Assembly (NCBI GenBank): GCA_022841705.1
Contig: JALHQZ010000002.1
Coordinates: 744,001-808,000, forward strand
Direction: 5' to 3'
DNA: 64,000 bases
Source: Pirellulales bacterium
GTDB lineage: Bacteria; Planctomycetota; Planctomycetia; Pirellulales; Lacipirellulaceae
Shown here: positions 24,581-33,100 of the stretch, in pieces
How the letters are laid out: every line of letters begins with the position of its first letter
How positions within the stretch are numbered: position 1 is the stretch's first letter
Notes under the pieces: generated by a model
What the model was told of the DNA's origin: nothing
The model's input: only the letters and a program-made list of their open reading frames with translations
Databases searched by the model: none
Position numbers and translations under genes: made by a program

Positions 24581-26905
24581 TTAAACCGTCTCGGGAAGGA
24601 GTGCTCCGCCCGCTTGCAGCTTAGGGCGATTAATTGGGGGGTGCAGGCCCAACTCGTCGCGCGTCGCCAGCCGGTTCTGCAACAATTGAAACTCGGCGAG
24701 AGCGGTCAGACAAGCGAGGGTCGACTCGGCGCCCTGATTGGCGTTGAGGCGGCCGTGCTCCAGACCGTCCGCACAGCCGCCGGTGCGCCGATCGTAGAGC
24801 GATACTCCCAACGAATTGGCTCCGAAGAACCAGCGAAGCGCCACGTTCGCCACGCTGAGCCAGCGCGGACGGGGGTCGTTGCGGTGCGCTTCAATGGCGG
24901 CCGACACCATCGCAGCGGCCTCGAGCGGTTGCTGGTCGAACAGCGCACACGGTTCTCCTTTCCGCCAGAAGCCGTTCGAGCCCACGGGGTGAAAGTAACC
25001 CCCTTTCGCCACTTGAGCCGTCGCCAACCACTCGAGTGTCTCAAGGCCGAGCTCCACCGCATCGGCTCGGCCGAGCACTCGGCCCGCGGCCAGCAGGGCC
25101 TGCGGCAACCGGGCGTTGTCGTAACTCACCACCGGTTCGAACCAATTCCAGGCCCCGTCGGCGGCGCTCGCATGCAGGCGCAGCAGGCGCTCGAGCAACT
25201 CGTCGGCCAGCGTGCGGAGCTTCCGATCGCCGGGGAACTTCTCCAGATACGCGGCGCTGCCAATGAGTGCAAACGCCCACGCGCGGGGCGAGCTCATGCC
25301 GGAAATCGTGAGCGCCGCCGGCGGCAACAGCGGGGCCGCCCATTTCCGCAGCGCCGCATGTCGTGAATTAGCGATGGTAAAGGCCAAGGCGCCCACCGCA
25401 CGTCCCTGGCTATCGTCGGAGCCCTCCGCTTCGCACCAGGTGCGGTCGTAAGCCATGAAATTGCGGAACCGACCGGTCTCCCGCACGAAGGCGTAATCCA
25501 AAAACGCCGCGTAGGTTTTTTCAACGCCGGGTCGTCCGACGGATACTTCCGGCAGTTGTTCCAACAAGACCATCAGGGAGAGCGCCCGCGCATTGTCGTC
25601 GGTGCAGTAACCCTCGCGATAGTTCGCTAACGAATGCGTCGCATGCTGCAACAGGCCGGTGGAATCGGTCATGTGCAAGAGGTGCTCGCAGCAGATCGCC
25701 GGTGTGGAACCAACGCCGTGCCGCCGCACCGCGCTGGTTCGGGGCAAGGTCACTTCTCTGCGCGTCGCGCGGCTGAGCGACTCTTCATAAGCCTTGGCCA
25801 CTTCGGACCACACCATTTGCCGACCCATCGAGTAGGCTTGGCGGCGCATCGTCGTGCGACGCGCTTCATCGCTCAGCAGGCTGAGGAGATTTTGACCCAT
25901 CGCCTCCGCATTCCGGAACGGGGTGAGGACCCCGCGACCCTCCGCCAGCAGTTCCGCCGCGTGAGCATAGGGCGTCGCAATGACCGGCTTGCCACACCCA
26001 AACGCATACGCCAGCGTGCCGGAGGTGATTTGACTGGGGTCCAGGTAGGGGGTAATGTAGACGTCCGCCGCCGAGAGATAGTCAATCAGCTCGTGGTGTT
26101 CTACGAAGCGATTCTCGAAATGGACATGCTCGCTGAGTCCCAAGTCCACGGTTAGGGTTGTCAGGTACTCGCGGTATTCGTCTCGGCCCGATTTCAACAA
26201 GTTTGGATGTGTCGCGCCCAGCACCACGTACTTGAAATGGGGGAACTGCTCAATCACCGTTGGCATCGCTTGCAGCACATACTCAATCCCCTTGTTGGGC
26301 GAGAGCAATCCGAACGTGAGCGCCACCACCCGCCCTTCTAAATCGAACCGGTCCTTCAAGAAACTGCTGTCGATAAACGGCATATCGGGGATGCCGTGGG
26401 GAATGATATCGACCTTGTGCTGCGGGACGCCATGCACCTTACCGAGCAGTTGTGCACCGCGCTCCGACATTACCACTACCCGCGCGCTGAGGTCCACAAG
26501 CGCATCCATCACGCGGCGCTGCTCCACAGTTGGCCGTTCTAGAATCGTATGGCACGTCGTGACAATCGGCGCTTCAACGGACCGCATCAAGTGCAGTAGG
26601 TGGGCCCCCGCCGGCCCGCCGTAGATTCCGTACTCGTGTTGCACGAGCACGGCATCAACATCCTGCACGTTGAGGAAATCGGCCGCTCGGCGATAAGAAT
26701 TCCCCTCCTGCTCGGCAATTGTGCAGGCAACCACATCCGGGAATGCTGCCGGGTTGTCGTCCTGGTTGGCTACCGCCACCACCAGCTGCCGTCGCTCGGG
26801 CGAGTACAGCCGCAGGGCGTCGAACAGATTGCCCGCGAAGGTGGAAATGCCGCATTTCCGGGGCAAGTAATTGGAAACCAGCGCGATCGAAGACAGGCGG
26901 TCCAC
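24581..26905 (-). CDS. GT4 glycosyltransferase fused to an alpha/alpha-toroid domain
   Basis: 774 aa. The N-terminal part (about 1-385) is a GT-B retaining glycosyltransferase of family 4: NYLPRKCGISTFAGNL, VQHEYGIYGG, IPHGIPD, FGLLSPNKGIEYVLQA and the ITSGTLAYAFGCGKPVIATPY acceptor/donor block. The remaining 380 residues are all-helical, with YCTDDNARAL, RNFMAYDRTW, SSPRAWAFALIGSA, NWFEPVVSYDNARLPQALL, DQQPLEAAAM and a C-terminal LNANQGAESTLACLTALAEF, as in (alpha/alpha)6 glycan-binding or hydrolase toroids. GTG 26905 is chosen because GAGAGG lies 7 nt upstream. The next gene, GH130, is probably in the same operon. Confidence 0.88.
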   Translation of the reverse strand: MDRLSSIALVSNYLPRKCGISTFAGNLFDALRLYSPERRQLVVAVANQDDNPAAFPDVVACTIAEQEGNSYRRAADFLNVQDVDAVLVQHEYGIYGGPAGAHLLHLMRSVEAPIVTTCHTILERPTVEQRRVMDALVDLSARVVVMSERGAQLLGKVHGVPQHKVDIIPHGIPDMPFIDSSFLKDRFDLEGRVVALTFGLLSPNKGIEYVLQAMPTVIEQFPHFKYVVLGATHPNLLKSGRDEYREYLTTLTVDLGLSEHVHFENRFVEHHELIDYLSAADVYITPYLDPSQITSGTLAYAFGCGKPVIATPYAHAAELLAEGRGVLTPFRNAEAMGQNLLSLLSDEARRTTMRRQAYSMGRQMVWSEVAKAYEESLSRATRREVTLPRTSAVRRHGVGSTPAICCEHLLHMTDSTGLLQHATHSLANYREGYCTDDNARALSLMVLLEQLPEVSVGRPGVEKTYAAFLDYAFVRETGRFRNFMAYDRTWCEAEGSDDSQGRAVGALAFTIANSRHAALRKWAAPLLPPAALTISGMSSPRAWAFALIGSAAYLEKFPGDRKLRTLADELLERLLRLHASAADGAWNWFEPVVSYDNARLPQALLAAGRVLGRADAVELGLETLEWLATAQVAKGGYFHPVGSNGFWRKGEPCALFDQQPLEAAAMVSAAIEAHRNDPRPRWLSVANVALRWFFGANSLGVSLYDRRTGGCADGLEHGRLNANQGAESTLACLTALAEFQLLQNRLATRDELGLHPPINRPKLQAGGALLPETV

Positions 26906-27027
26906 AGCTGATCCTCTCTCTTGGCGAGTCGCTCGGTGATGATCACCACCCGCAGCGACTTGGGGTTGCATAAAAGCTCGTCCCGGTTTGCGCCCGGGAC
27001 GAGCTCACTCATTCACAGCACGTCCGT

Positions 27028-27783
27028 TTACAACTGCCCAGCGGGGGTGTCGCTGGTCGGGTTCGTGGCCGGGGTGTTGTCGGTCGAGTCATTCTCGTTC
27101 CGGTCATTCGCGTCCCGGTCGTTGTCGCTATCGCGATTGTCCGAGTTGCGATTGTCCGAGTTATCGTCTCGGTTCGTATCGGCGTTGTTGTTCCGCTCGT
27201 TCCGCTCGCTGTTCCGCTCGGCGTCGGAGTTGGTGTTGCCATTCCTGTTTTCGTACTGACGCTGATAGCCCGGGGTTTTGCCATCTTGCGGGTCGTAGCT
27301 TGGTGGGGGGGGCGGAGCCATTTCTTGGTCGCCGTACATCACGCCTTGCTGATCTTGCGGCCGCATCGTTTCGTAGGCCTGTCCCGCGGGCGTCGGTTGG
27401 TGCTGGCCGTATTGACCAGACTGACCGTAGTTGGACTGGCCATCGTAGGCCGAGGCATGCGAACCGTGCGAGCCACAACTGCCGCCCGACACGCTCACCC
27501 CGTAATTGCCCTGGGATTGCTGAGCATAGCCGTGATGGTCGCCACACGAGCCGCCTTGCCAGTTACTCGCTTGGCCGCAATCGTTGTACGCATCGCCGCA
27601 GTCACTCACCACGTTGCCATGCGATGAGCCGCTGTAGTTGTGGCACTGATTGTGGTGACCCCCGCGATGCCCTCCGCCGCGCCGCCAACGATGGCCCGCT
27701 TCCGCATCCATTGCCCATAATCCCAGTGCGATTGCCGCGGCAACGCTGGCAATCTTCATCTTACTGTATCCGCCGTTCATCAT
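27028..27783 (-). CDS. Secreted low-complexity protein with His/Gly region and Asn/Asp-rich tail
   Basis: 251 aa. Signal peptide around MKIASVAAAIALGLWAMDAEA, then a His/Gly/Arg-rich segment (HRWRRGGGHRGGHHNQCH), a Ser/Gly/Gln region with four or more Cys, a PPPPP stretch, and a C-terminal tail of about 60 residues almost only Asn, Asp, Arg, Ser and Glu (SDNRNSDNRDSDNDRD). AGGAGA lies 4-7 nt upstream of the tandem ATGATG start. A short tandem DNA repeat underlies the tail (27129-27159). The His-rich part could bind metal (inference). Function unknown. Confidence 0.8.
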   Translation of the reverse strand: MMNGGYSKMKIASVAAAIALGLWAMDAEAGHRWRRGGGHRGGHHNQCHNYSGSSHGNVVSDCGDAYNDCGQASNWQGGSCGDHHGYAQQSQGNYGVSVSGGSCGSHGSHASAYDGQSNYGQSGQYGQHQPTPAGQAYETMRPQDQQGVMYGDQEMAPPPPPSYDPQDGKTPGYQRQYENRNGNTNSDAERNSERNERNNNADTNRDDNSDNRNSDNRDSDNDRDANDRNENDSTDNTPATNPTSDTPAGQL

Positions 27784-28113
27784 GTCTCTCCTAAACGAGG
27801 GTTTCGGTCGTTGGTCGCACCTCGCGACCAGTTGAGCGGCACCTACGAAGCAAAGCACGTGCCGTCGACCCAAACCTCGCAATTAGCGCAATCTAACAGG
27901 TGATCGCTGAAATTGCGGTACTAATTGCTTCGCAACGAATGGCAGCGATGAGCGCACGTTGAACGCACCACGGTCACTTTGGTAGCGTCAGAAAGCTGTA
28001 GGGCTCGACGAATGTGAACCAGATTTCCGCCAATCCAGCGGCACGACAGTTGCCGCAGGACGTGTGCGACAAGTGACTCTCTACCGCGAAATTGTACCAT
28101 AAGGGGCTCTACC
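27784..28113. other. Divergent intergenic region, no gene seen
   Basis: 330 bp between the His/Asn-rich secreted protein and the SAP-like gene. It presumably carries both promoters. I see no clear promoter pair, RNA gene or long repeat. Confidence 0.5.
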
Positions 28114-28407
28114 ATGCCATCGCCCTGGAACCCAAAAGACAATCGCCAGTTCAAGCACGTGCTCGTATCGGAGAAAAAGCGCGGCCGCTCGCAAGAGGAC
28201 GCGGAAGAGATTGCCGCCCGCACGGTCAATAAGCAGCGCCGCCGCGAGGGGCGGTCGCTCGATCAACTCGCCGAGACCGTCACAACGCCACATCTTGCCG
28301 ACAAACAACTCACTGTGCGAGACTTGCGGCGCCTCGCCGCTGAGCGCGAGATCCCCGGCCGCAGCCGCATGCGAAAAGCGGAACTGATCCGCGCGCTCGC
28401 CAAGTAG
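28114..28407 (+). CDS. Small basic protein with a Rho-N/SAP-like C-terminus
   Basis: 97 aa. The first half is charged (FKHVLVSEKKRGRSQEDAEEIAARTVNKQRR), a pattern seen in small plasmid-stabilisation/ChaB-like stress proteins. The last 35 residues, TVRDLRRLAAEREIPGRSRMRKAELIRALAK, match the helix-extended-loop-helix of Rho N-terminal/SAP-type nucleic-acid binding domains. No Shine-Dalgarno is evident before ATG 28114. Likely binds DNA or RNA (inference). It is followed after 82 nt by the amylase gene. Confidence 0.8.
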   Translation: MPSPWNPKDNRQFKHVLVSEKKRGRSQEDAEEIAARTVNKQRRREGRSLDQLAETVTTPHLADKQLTVRDLRRLAAEREIPGRSRMRKAELIRALAK

Positions 28408-28489
28408 CTCCGTTTAGCCGCGCTCACGCCAGCGGAGCGCCCGTAGAACCCACCCGCTCTCTTAGCTCCATTCGCATTCATTCCTCGCC

Positions 28490-29989
28490 ATGTCGCTGAT
28501 TGCTCCCGCCACCCTCGCGGCCCCGCCCGCCGCCTTGCCCATCCACACGCCCGATTGGGTTAAGAACGCTATCTTCTACGAGATCTTTCCCGACCGCTTC
28601 GCCCGCAGTTCGCGCACGACCCACTTGCCGGGCCTGCGCTTCCAACAGTGGGGCAGTCCGCCCACCGTCACGGGTTTTCAAGGGGGCGACCTCCGGGGAA
28701 TTGTGGACAAACTCGACTACCTTACGCAGCTGGGCATCAATGCGATTTATCTAACGCCGATATTTACTTCGGCCTCGACGCATCGCTATCACACGTACGA
28801 CTATTTACACGTCGACCCGCTGTTGGGCGGGGATGACGCCCTTAAGGAATTGCTCGAGGCGATGCACGAGCGGGGCATGAAGCTGGTGTTGGACGGCGTG
28901 TTCAATCATACCGGCCGAGGATTCTGGGCCTTTCACCACATCCTGGAAAACGGCGGCGATTCACCGTACCTCGATTGGTTCACTATCCACGGCTATCCCC
29001 TGCGGCCGTACCCGGAGAATCCCAAGCAGCCGATCAACTACTCGGCATGGTGGAATTTACCCGATCTGCCGAAGCTCAACACCAAGCACCCGGCCGTCCG
29101 CGAGTATCTGCTTGAGGTGGCGCAGCACTGGATTCGGTTTGGGGTGGATGGCTGGCGACTTGATGTGCCGCATGAGATTGATGACGACGATTTTTGGCGC
29201 ACCTTCCGCCAAGTTGTGAAGCAAGAGAACCCCGAGGCGTACATTTGCGGCGAGATCTGGCGTGAAGCGCGCCGCTGGTTGCAGGGCGACCAGTTCGATG
29301 GCGTGATGAACTACCTCTTCACGGGACCCACCATTAGTTTCTTCGCCGCGCGCACGTTCCGCAACGATTACAAGCATCCGAATCTGCCGATCGTTGCCGC
29401 GAAAGCCGATCAACTCGCCGCGCAGATCGAGCAGATGTACGGCTACTACGACTGGGAGATCAATTACGCGCAGCTCAATATGATGGGCAGCCACGACATG
29501 GCGCGGATTCACTGGATCACGCAGGACCTCTCGGCGTCGAAGCTATGCGTGCTGTTTCAAATGACGATGCCCGGCGCCCCGTGTATTTACTACGGCGACG
29601 AAGTGGGCCTTTCCGGCGGCCCCGATCCCGATTGCCGCGCCGCGTTCCCGTGGCACGATGAATCCTCTTGGAATTATGAACTGCTGACTTTTTTCCGCCG
29701 CGCGACGGCCCTACGCACCACCTTGCCTGCCTTGCGCACGGGAGACTTTCGGATCCTCCATGCGAAGGAGGAGCTGTTTATCTTCGCCCGCCGGTTGGCA
29801 GATCAGGTGGCGATCGTGGCGTTCAACGCCGCCGAGACCGACGCCATTGCCTCCGTGCCCGCTGCCGAACTTGTTGGCCGGCCGCCCCGCCAGGTTTGGC
29901 CGCTTGAGGAGCACATCGAGTTTGAGGTTCGGGACAGCCAATTGCAATTGTTCGTGCCGGCGCGCGAAGCACTCGTGCTGGTGACCTAA
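28490..29989 (+). CDS. GH13 alpha-amylase/cyclomaltodextrinase-like enzyme
   Basis: 499 aa (beta/alpha)8 glycosidase. Conserved regions: DGVFNHTG (I), DGWRLDVPHE with nucleophile Asp225 (II), CGEIW with acid/base Glu255 (III), and MGSHDMARI with transition-state Asp336 (IV). The opening PDWVKNAIFYEIFPDRFARS and the MPGAPCIYYGDEVGLSGGPDPDCR block fit the neopullulanase/cyclomaltodextrinase (GH13_20-like) group, which acts on cyclodextrins, pullulan or maltodextrins. The short N-terminus lacks the CBM34 dimerisation domain usual for that subgroup. No signal peptide, so probably cytoplasmic. Confidence 0.93.
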   Translation: MSLIAPATLAAPPAALPIHTPDWVKNAIFYEIFPDRFARSSRTTHLPGLRFQQWGSPPTVTGFQGGDLRGIVDKLDYLTQLGINAIYLTPIFTSASTHRYHTYDYLHVDPLLGGDDALKELLEAMHERGMKLVLDGVFNHTGRGFWAFHHILENGGDSPYLDWFTIHGYPLRPYPENPKQPINYSAWWNLPDLPKLNTKHPAVREYLLEVAQHWIRFGVDGWRLDVPHEIDDDDFWRTFRQVVKQENPEAYICGEIWREARRWLQGDQFDGVMNYLFTGPTISFFAARTFRNDYKHPNLPIVAAKADQLAAQIEQMYGYYDWEINYAQLNMMGSHDMARIHWITQDLSASKLCVLFQMTMPGAPCIYYGDEVGLSGGPDPDCRAAFPWHDESSWNYELLTFFRRATALRTTLPALRTGDFRILHAKEELFIFARRLADQVAIVAFNAAETDAIASVPAAELVGRPPRQVWPLEEHIEFEVRDSQLQLFVPAREALVLVT

Positions 29990-30087
29990 CGCTCGGTTGA
30001 GCCGGGAGTTGATTGACGGGCCCAAGTCGATCCTCGCCGCCAAATCGGCGCCGCTCGTCACCAACGCGCGAGAATGCAAGTTCCTCG

Positions 30088-30114
30088 ACAACAACAACAA
30101 CAACAACAACAACA
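30088..30114. repeat. Trinucleotide microsatellite (ACA)9
   Basis: Nine perfect copies of ACA between the convergent GH13 and FtsK-like genes, 99 nt after the amylase stop and 7 nt before the FtsK-like stop (read on the plus strand). Confidence 0.95.
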
Positions 30115-30120
30115 CTGCGA

Positions 30121-33100
30121 TCACGACCGCTGCGGAGCTGCAGTGGCGTCGCGGCTCGACGGAAACTCGCGCGCCTTAAGTTCGGCGAGCACCACCGGCG
30201 AAGGGGGGCCGTACGGGCGGAACTTTTCCGTTTCGCCGGTGTCGTCGCTGTAGAGTAGCGCGCGATGGGACTTAAGTTGGCTCGCGGCGGGGGAGTCGAT
30301 CAAGTTGCTCGAGTCGGCGGCGGAGACTTGCAGCACCACGCGCTGGGAGAACTCTCGCAGGGTGCTACGGTCAAATAGCCGCAAGACGTTGTTGTAGCTG
30401 TCGCACCAGACCAGCACGTGGACGCCGCGTGCGGGGCCGTTGCGCAGGATTTCGGCGAGTTGTTTATCGGGGGCGGCCGGCTTGTCGCGGCTGCTTGAGA
30501 AACTAAAGTCGTCCTCGTTGCGACGCAAATCGCGGAAGCGGCCGGCGTTACTGATGATGAGGAAGAGGCCGGGCGCGGCATCATCGGCGGTCGCTTCACG
30601 GCGCGCGACTTCGGCGGCGATTGAGGTGAGTGTTGAGGCCACACCACCCGCGCCGTGGAGTTCGGCGCCGAGCGCGCTGGCCACCGGGCCCCAAACTTCG
30701 CTTGCTTCATCTTGCGGGCGGGCGCCGTCGAGGATGATAATCCGCGCAGGAGCGCCCAGCGCGATGCTTTCGGCGGCAAGCGAAATGGCCGCGCTCGTAA
30801 GCGTGCCGATAGCCGTGTGCGGATGGGGGCCAACGACTAGCAGGTTGGCGCCGGCGTGGCGGCCGAGCAGCACACTGGTGGGCGGTTTGATGGCCACCGC
30901 ATCGCCAAGCCACGCGCGGGGGATGCCGCCGGCCGGTGGAGCGGCGTTGTCGGCGAGCGCGGGGATCGTGGCGGGGTCGGCGGGGGCGTTCCCTTCAAAC
31001 ACAATCGCCTGCGGAATTTCGCGGTCGTGGGCGTGGCGGTAGTCGTCGAGCGAATCGAGAATCGCGGCCCGTTCGCGCTCCGAAAGCCACACCACTTGGA
31101 ACGGTTCGTTCGCGCTGACCATGCCGTTCTGATCGTTGTAGATCGCTTCGCCGGGTCGGCTGAGGAACCGGGCCGCCTGATTGCGTTCGTCACTGAGGAT
31201 GAGGTGTGAATCGGCTTCGCTGCACTCGAGCGCCACGCGGATGGCGATCTGCCCGAGCGTGCTGCGGGCGATCGAGTAGGCGCCGGCAAGCGTCTGCGTG
31301 CCGAGGATGACGTGGATGCCGAACGCGCGGCCTTGGCGGACGAGGCGGTCCATCAGGAGTGACGCTTCTTGGGCCAACTTATCGTCTTCGGTGAAGAGCT
31401 CTTGGAACTCATCGATGATGAGCAGAATGCGCGGCAGTGATTCACCCGGGTGGGCGGAGCGATAGTCGGCCACATTCTGCACGCCGCTGGTGCGGTACAT
31501 TTCGCCGCGGCGGCGCAGCTCTTCGTCCAGCCGCTCGAGCACGCTGATGCCGAACTCCCGCTCGCTTTCGATGGCGATCACCCGCGCGTGCGGCAGGCGA
31601 TGCGTGGCGTACGATTTGAACTCGACCCCTTTCTTGAAGTCGACCAGATAGAATTGCAGCTCTTCGGGGCTGAAGCGGAGCGCGGCGCTGGTCACCAGAG
31701 CGTGGAGGAATGTGCTTTTTCCGGAGCCCGTTTTGCCCGCGACCAACAGATGCTGCGAGGTCCCTTTGCCCAGCCGCACATATTGCAGCCGGTTGGCGCC
31801 GGCGCGGCCCAGAGGGATGCACAATTCGTCGCCGCAGTCGCCGGCCCACATTTCGGCGGTGGTGGGCATCACTACGCTAAACGGCACTTCCACGCGGACC
31901 GCTTCTTTGGCGCGCTGGCCCGCTTGGCGGAGCGTGTCCACAAGCTGCGCGGCGGGGGGCAACTCGGCGAGGGTGAGCGGTAAGCGTTCGAACGCGGGGT
32001 AGTTCCACACGAAACGGCCATCGTCGGGCACCCATTCCAAACAGACGGCGTGCGATTTCAGCTCATCGAGCCGGAACTCGTTCGGCAAGCGTACCCGACG
32101 ATCGAGCGCGATGAGCGTATAGATGCCGCAGCGCGGACCGCCGGTGACGATGCTCAGCAATCTGCGCAGCGCGGCTTCGGAGAAGTTGGTCGGAAAGCCA
32201 GCGATCACCAGCACCTGGAACGGTTCGGCCACTTCACCCGCTTGGGCGTTGTAAGCGTGAATGTCCGCGTATTCGTTGCGCAGATATTTTTGGATGACCG
32301 TCTCCATGTGGGCGGTCAGGCGCAGGGTTTGCTCGTCGATGTCCCGGCCTTCACTCCAAATGCGGCCGGCGATGAACTGCTCGTCGAAATCGGCGAGGTG
32401 CATAAAGGACTGAAAATTGTCGCCGAGGCCAATGGGGTCCAAGATAGTGAACCGCACTTTACCGGCGGGCATGGCGGTGAGCATCCGCAACATGGTGCTT
32501 TGCAACAGATCGATGGCGACACCGCGCGCTTCGCCCTCCGCTTCCACAACCATGACCGGATGTTCGGCAAGGGTCATCAGTGCGGGGGCGACGAGCTTTG
32601 TTTCCGGCGGCACGAGGCGCTGGTCCTCGGCGATGCCGTGTTTGACGCGGGCGAGGTCGATCACCACTTCGCCGAACTGTATCGCGGGGGCGACTTCAGT
32701 CGGCTGCGGCCACTCGGCGAACGGCGTGTTCGTAAAATCGGGGAACAGGCGTTGGCACTCGGCCCGCATGTCGCGGAGTGTGGCGCGGACGTCGTCGTAG
32801 GCGCTGAGCCAGGCGGAGAAGAGGGCCTGGAAATCTTGGTCGCGCTGGTGGGTGACTTCCTCCGCTTCACGCTGGCGGGTTTCTTCCGCGGCGGCGAGCG
32901 CTTGGTCGCGAATTTCGATGACCGTGGTGAGCGCCTGGCGATGGCGGCCATCGAGCTCAGTGAGGGCCTGTTCGTGCTGTTGCCGCCGGGTCGTGAGCTC
33001 CGCCGGAAACTGGCCGCCTGCGGCTTCCAGCTGCGCGGTGGTGCGGGCAATAGTGTCGCTCAAGAGTTGGTCAAGCCGGGTGTTCAGTTCGGCCAGCTCC

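Noticed and set aside
26988..27794. 268-aa plus-strand Arg/Ser/Cys-rich frame
   Set aside because: Antisense to the low-complexity secreted gene, which has a signal peptide and ribosome site.
30088..30114. (ACA)9 as part of a CRISPR or coding repeat
   Set aside because: No spacers; the poly-Asn frame through it (29997-30179) has no support.
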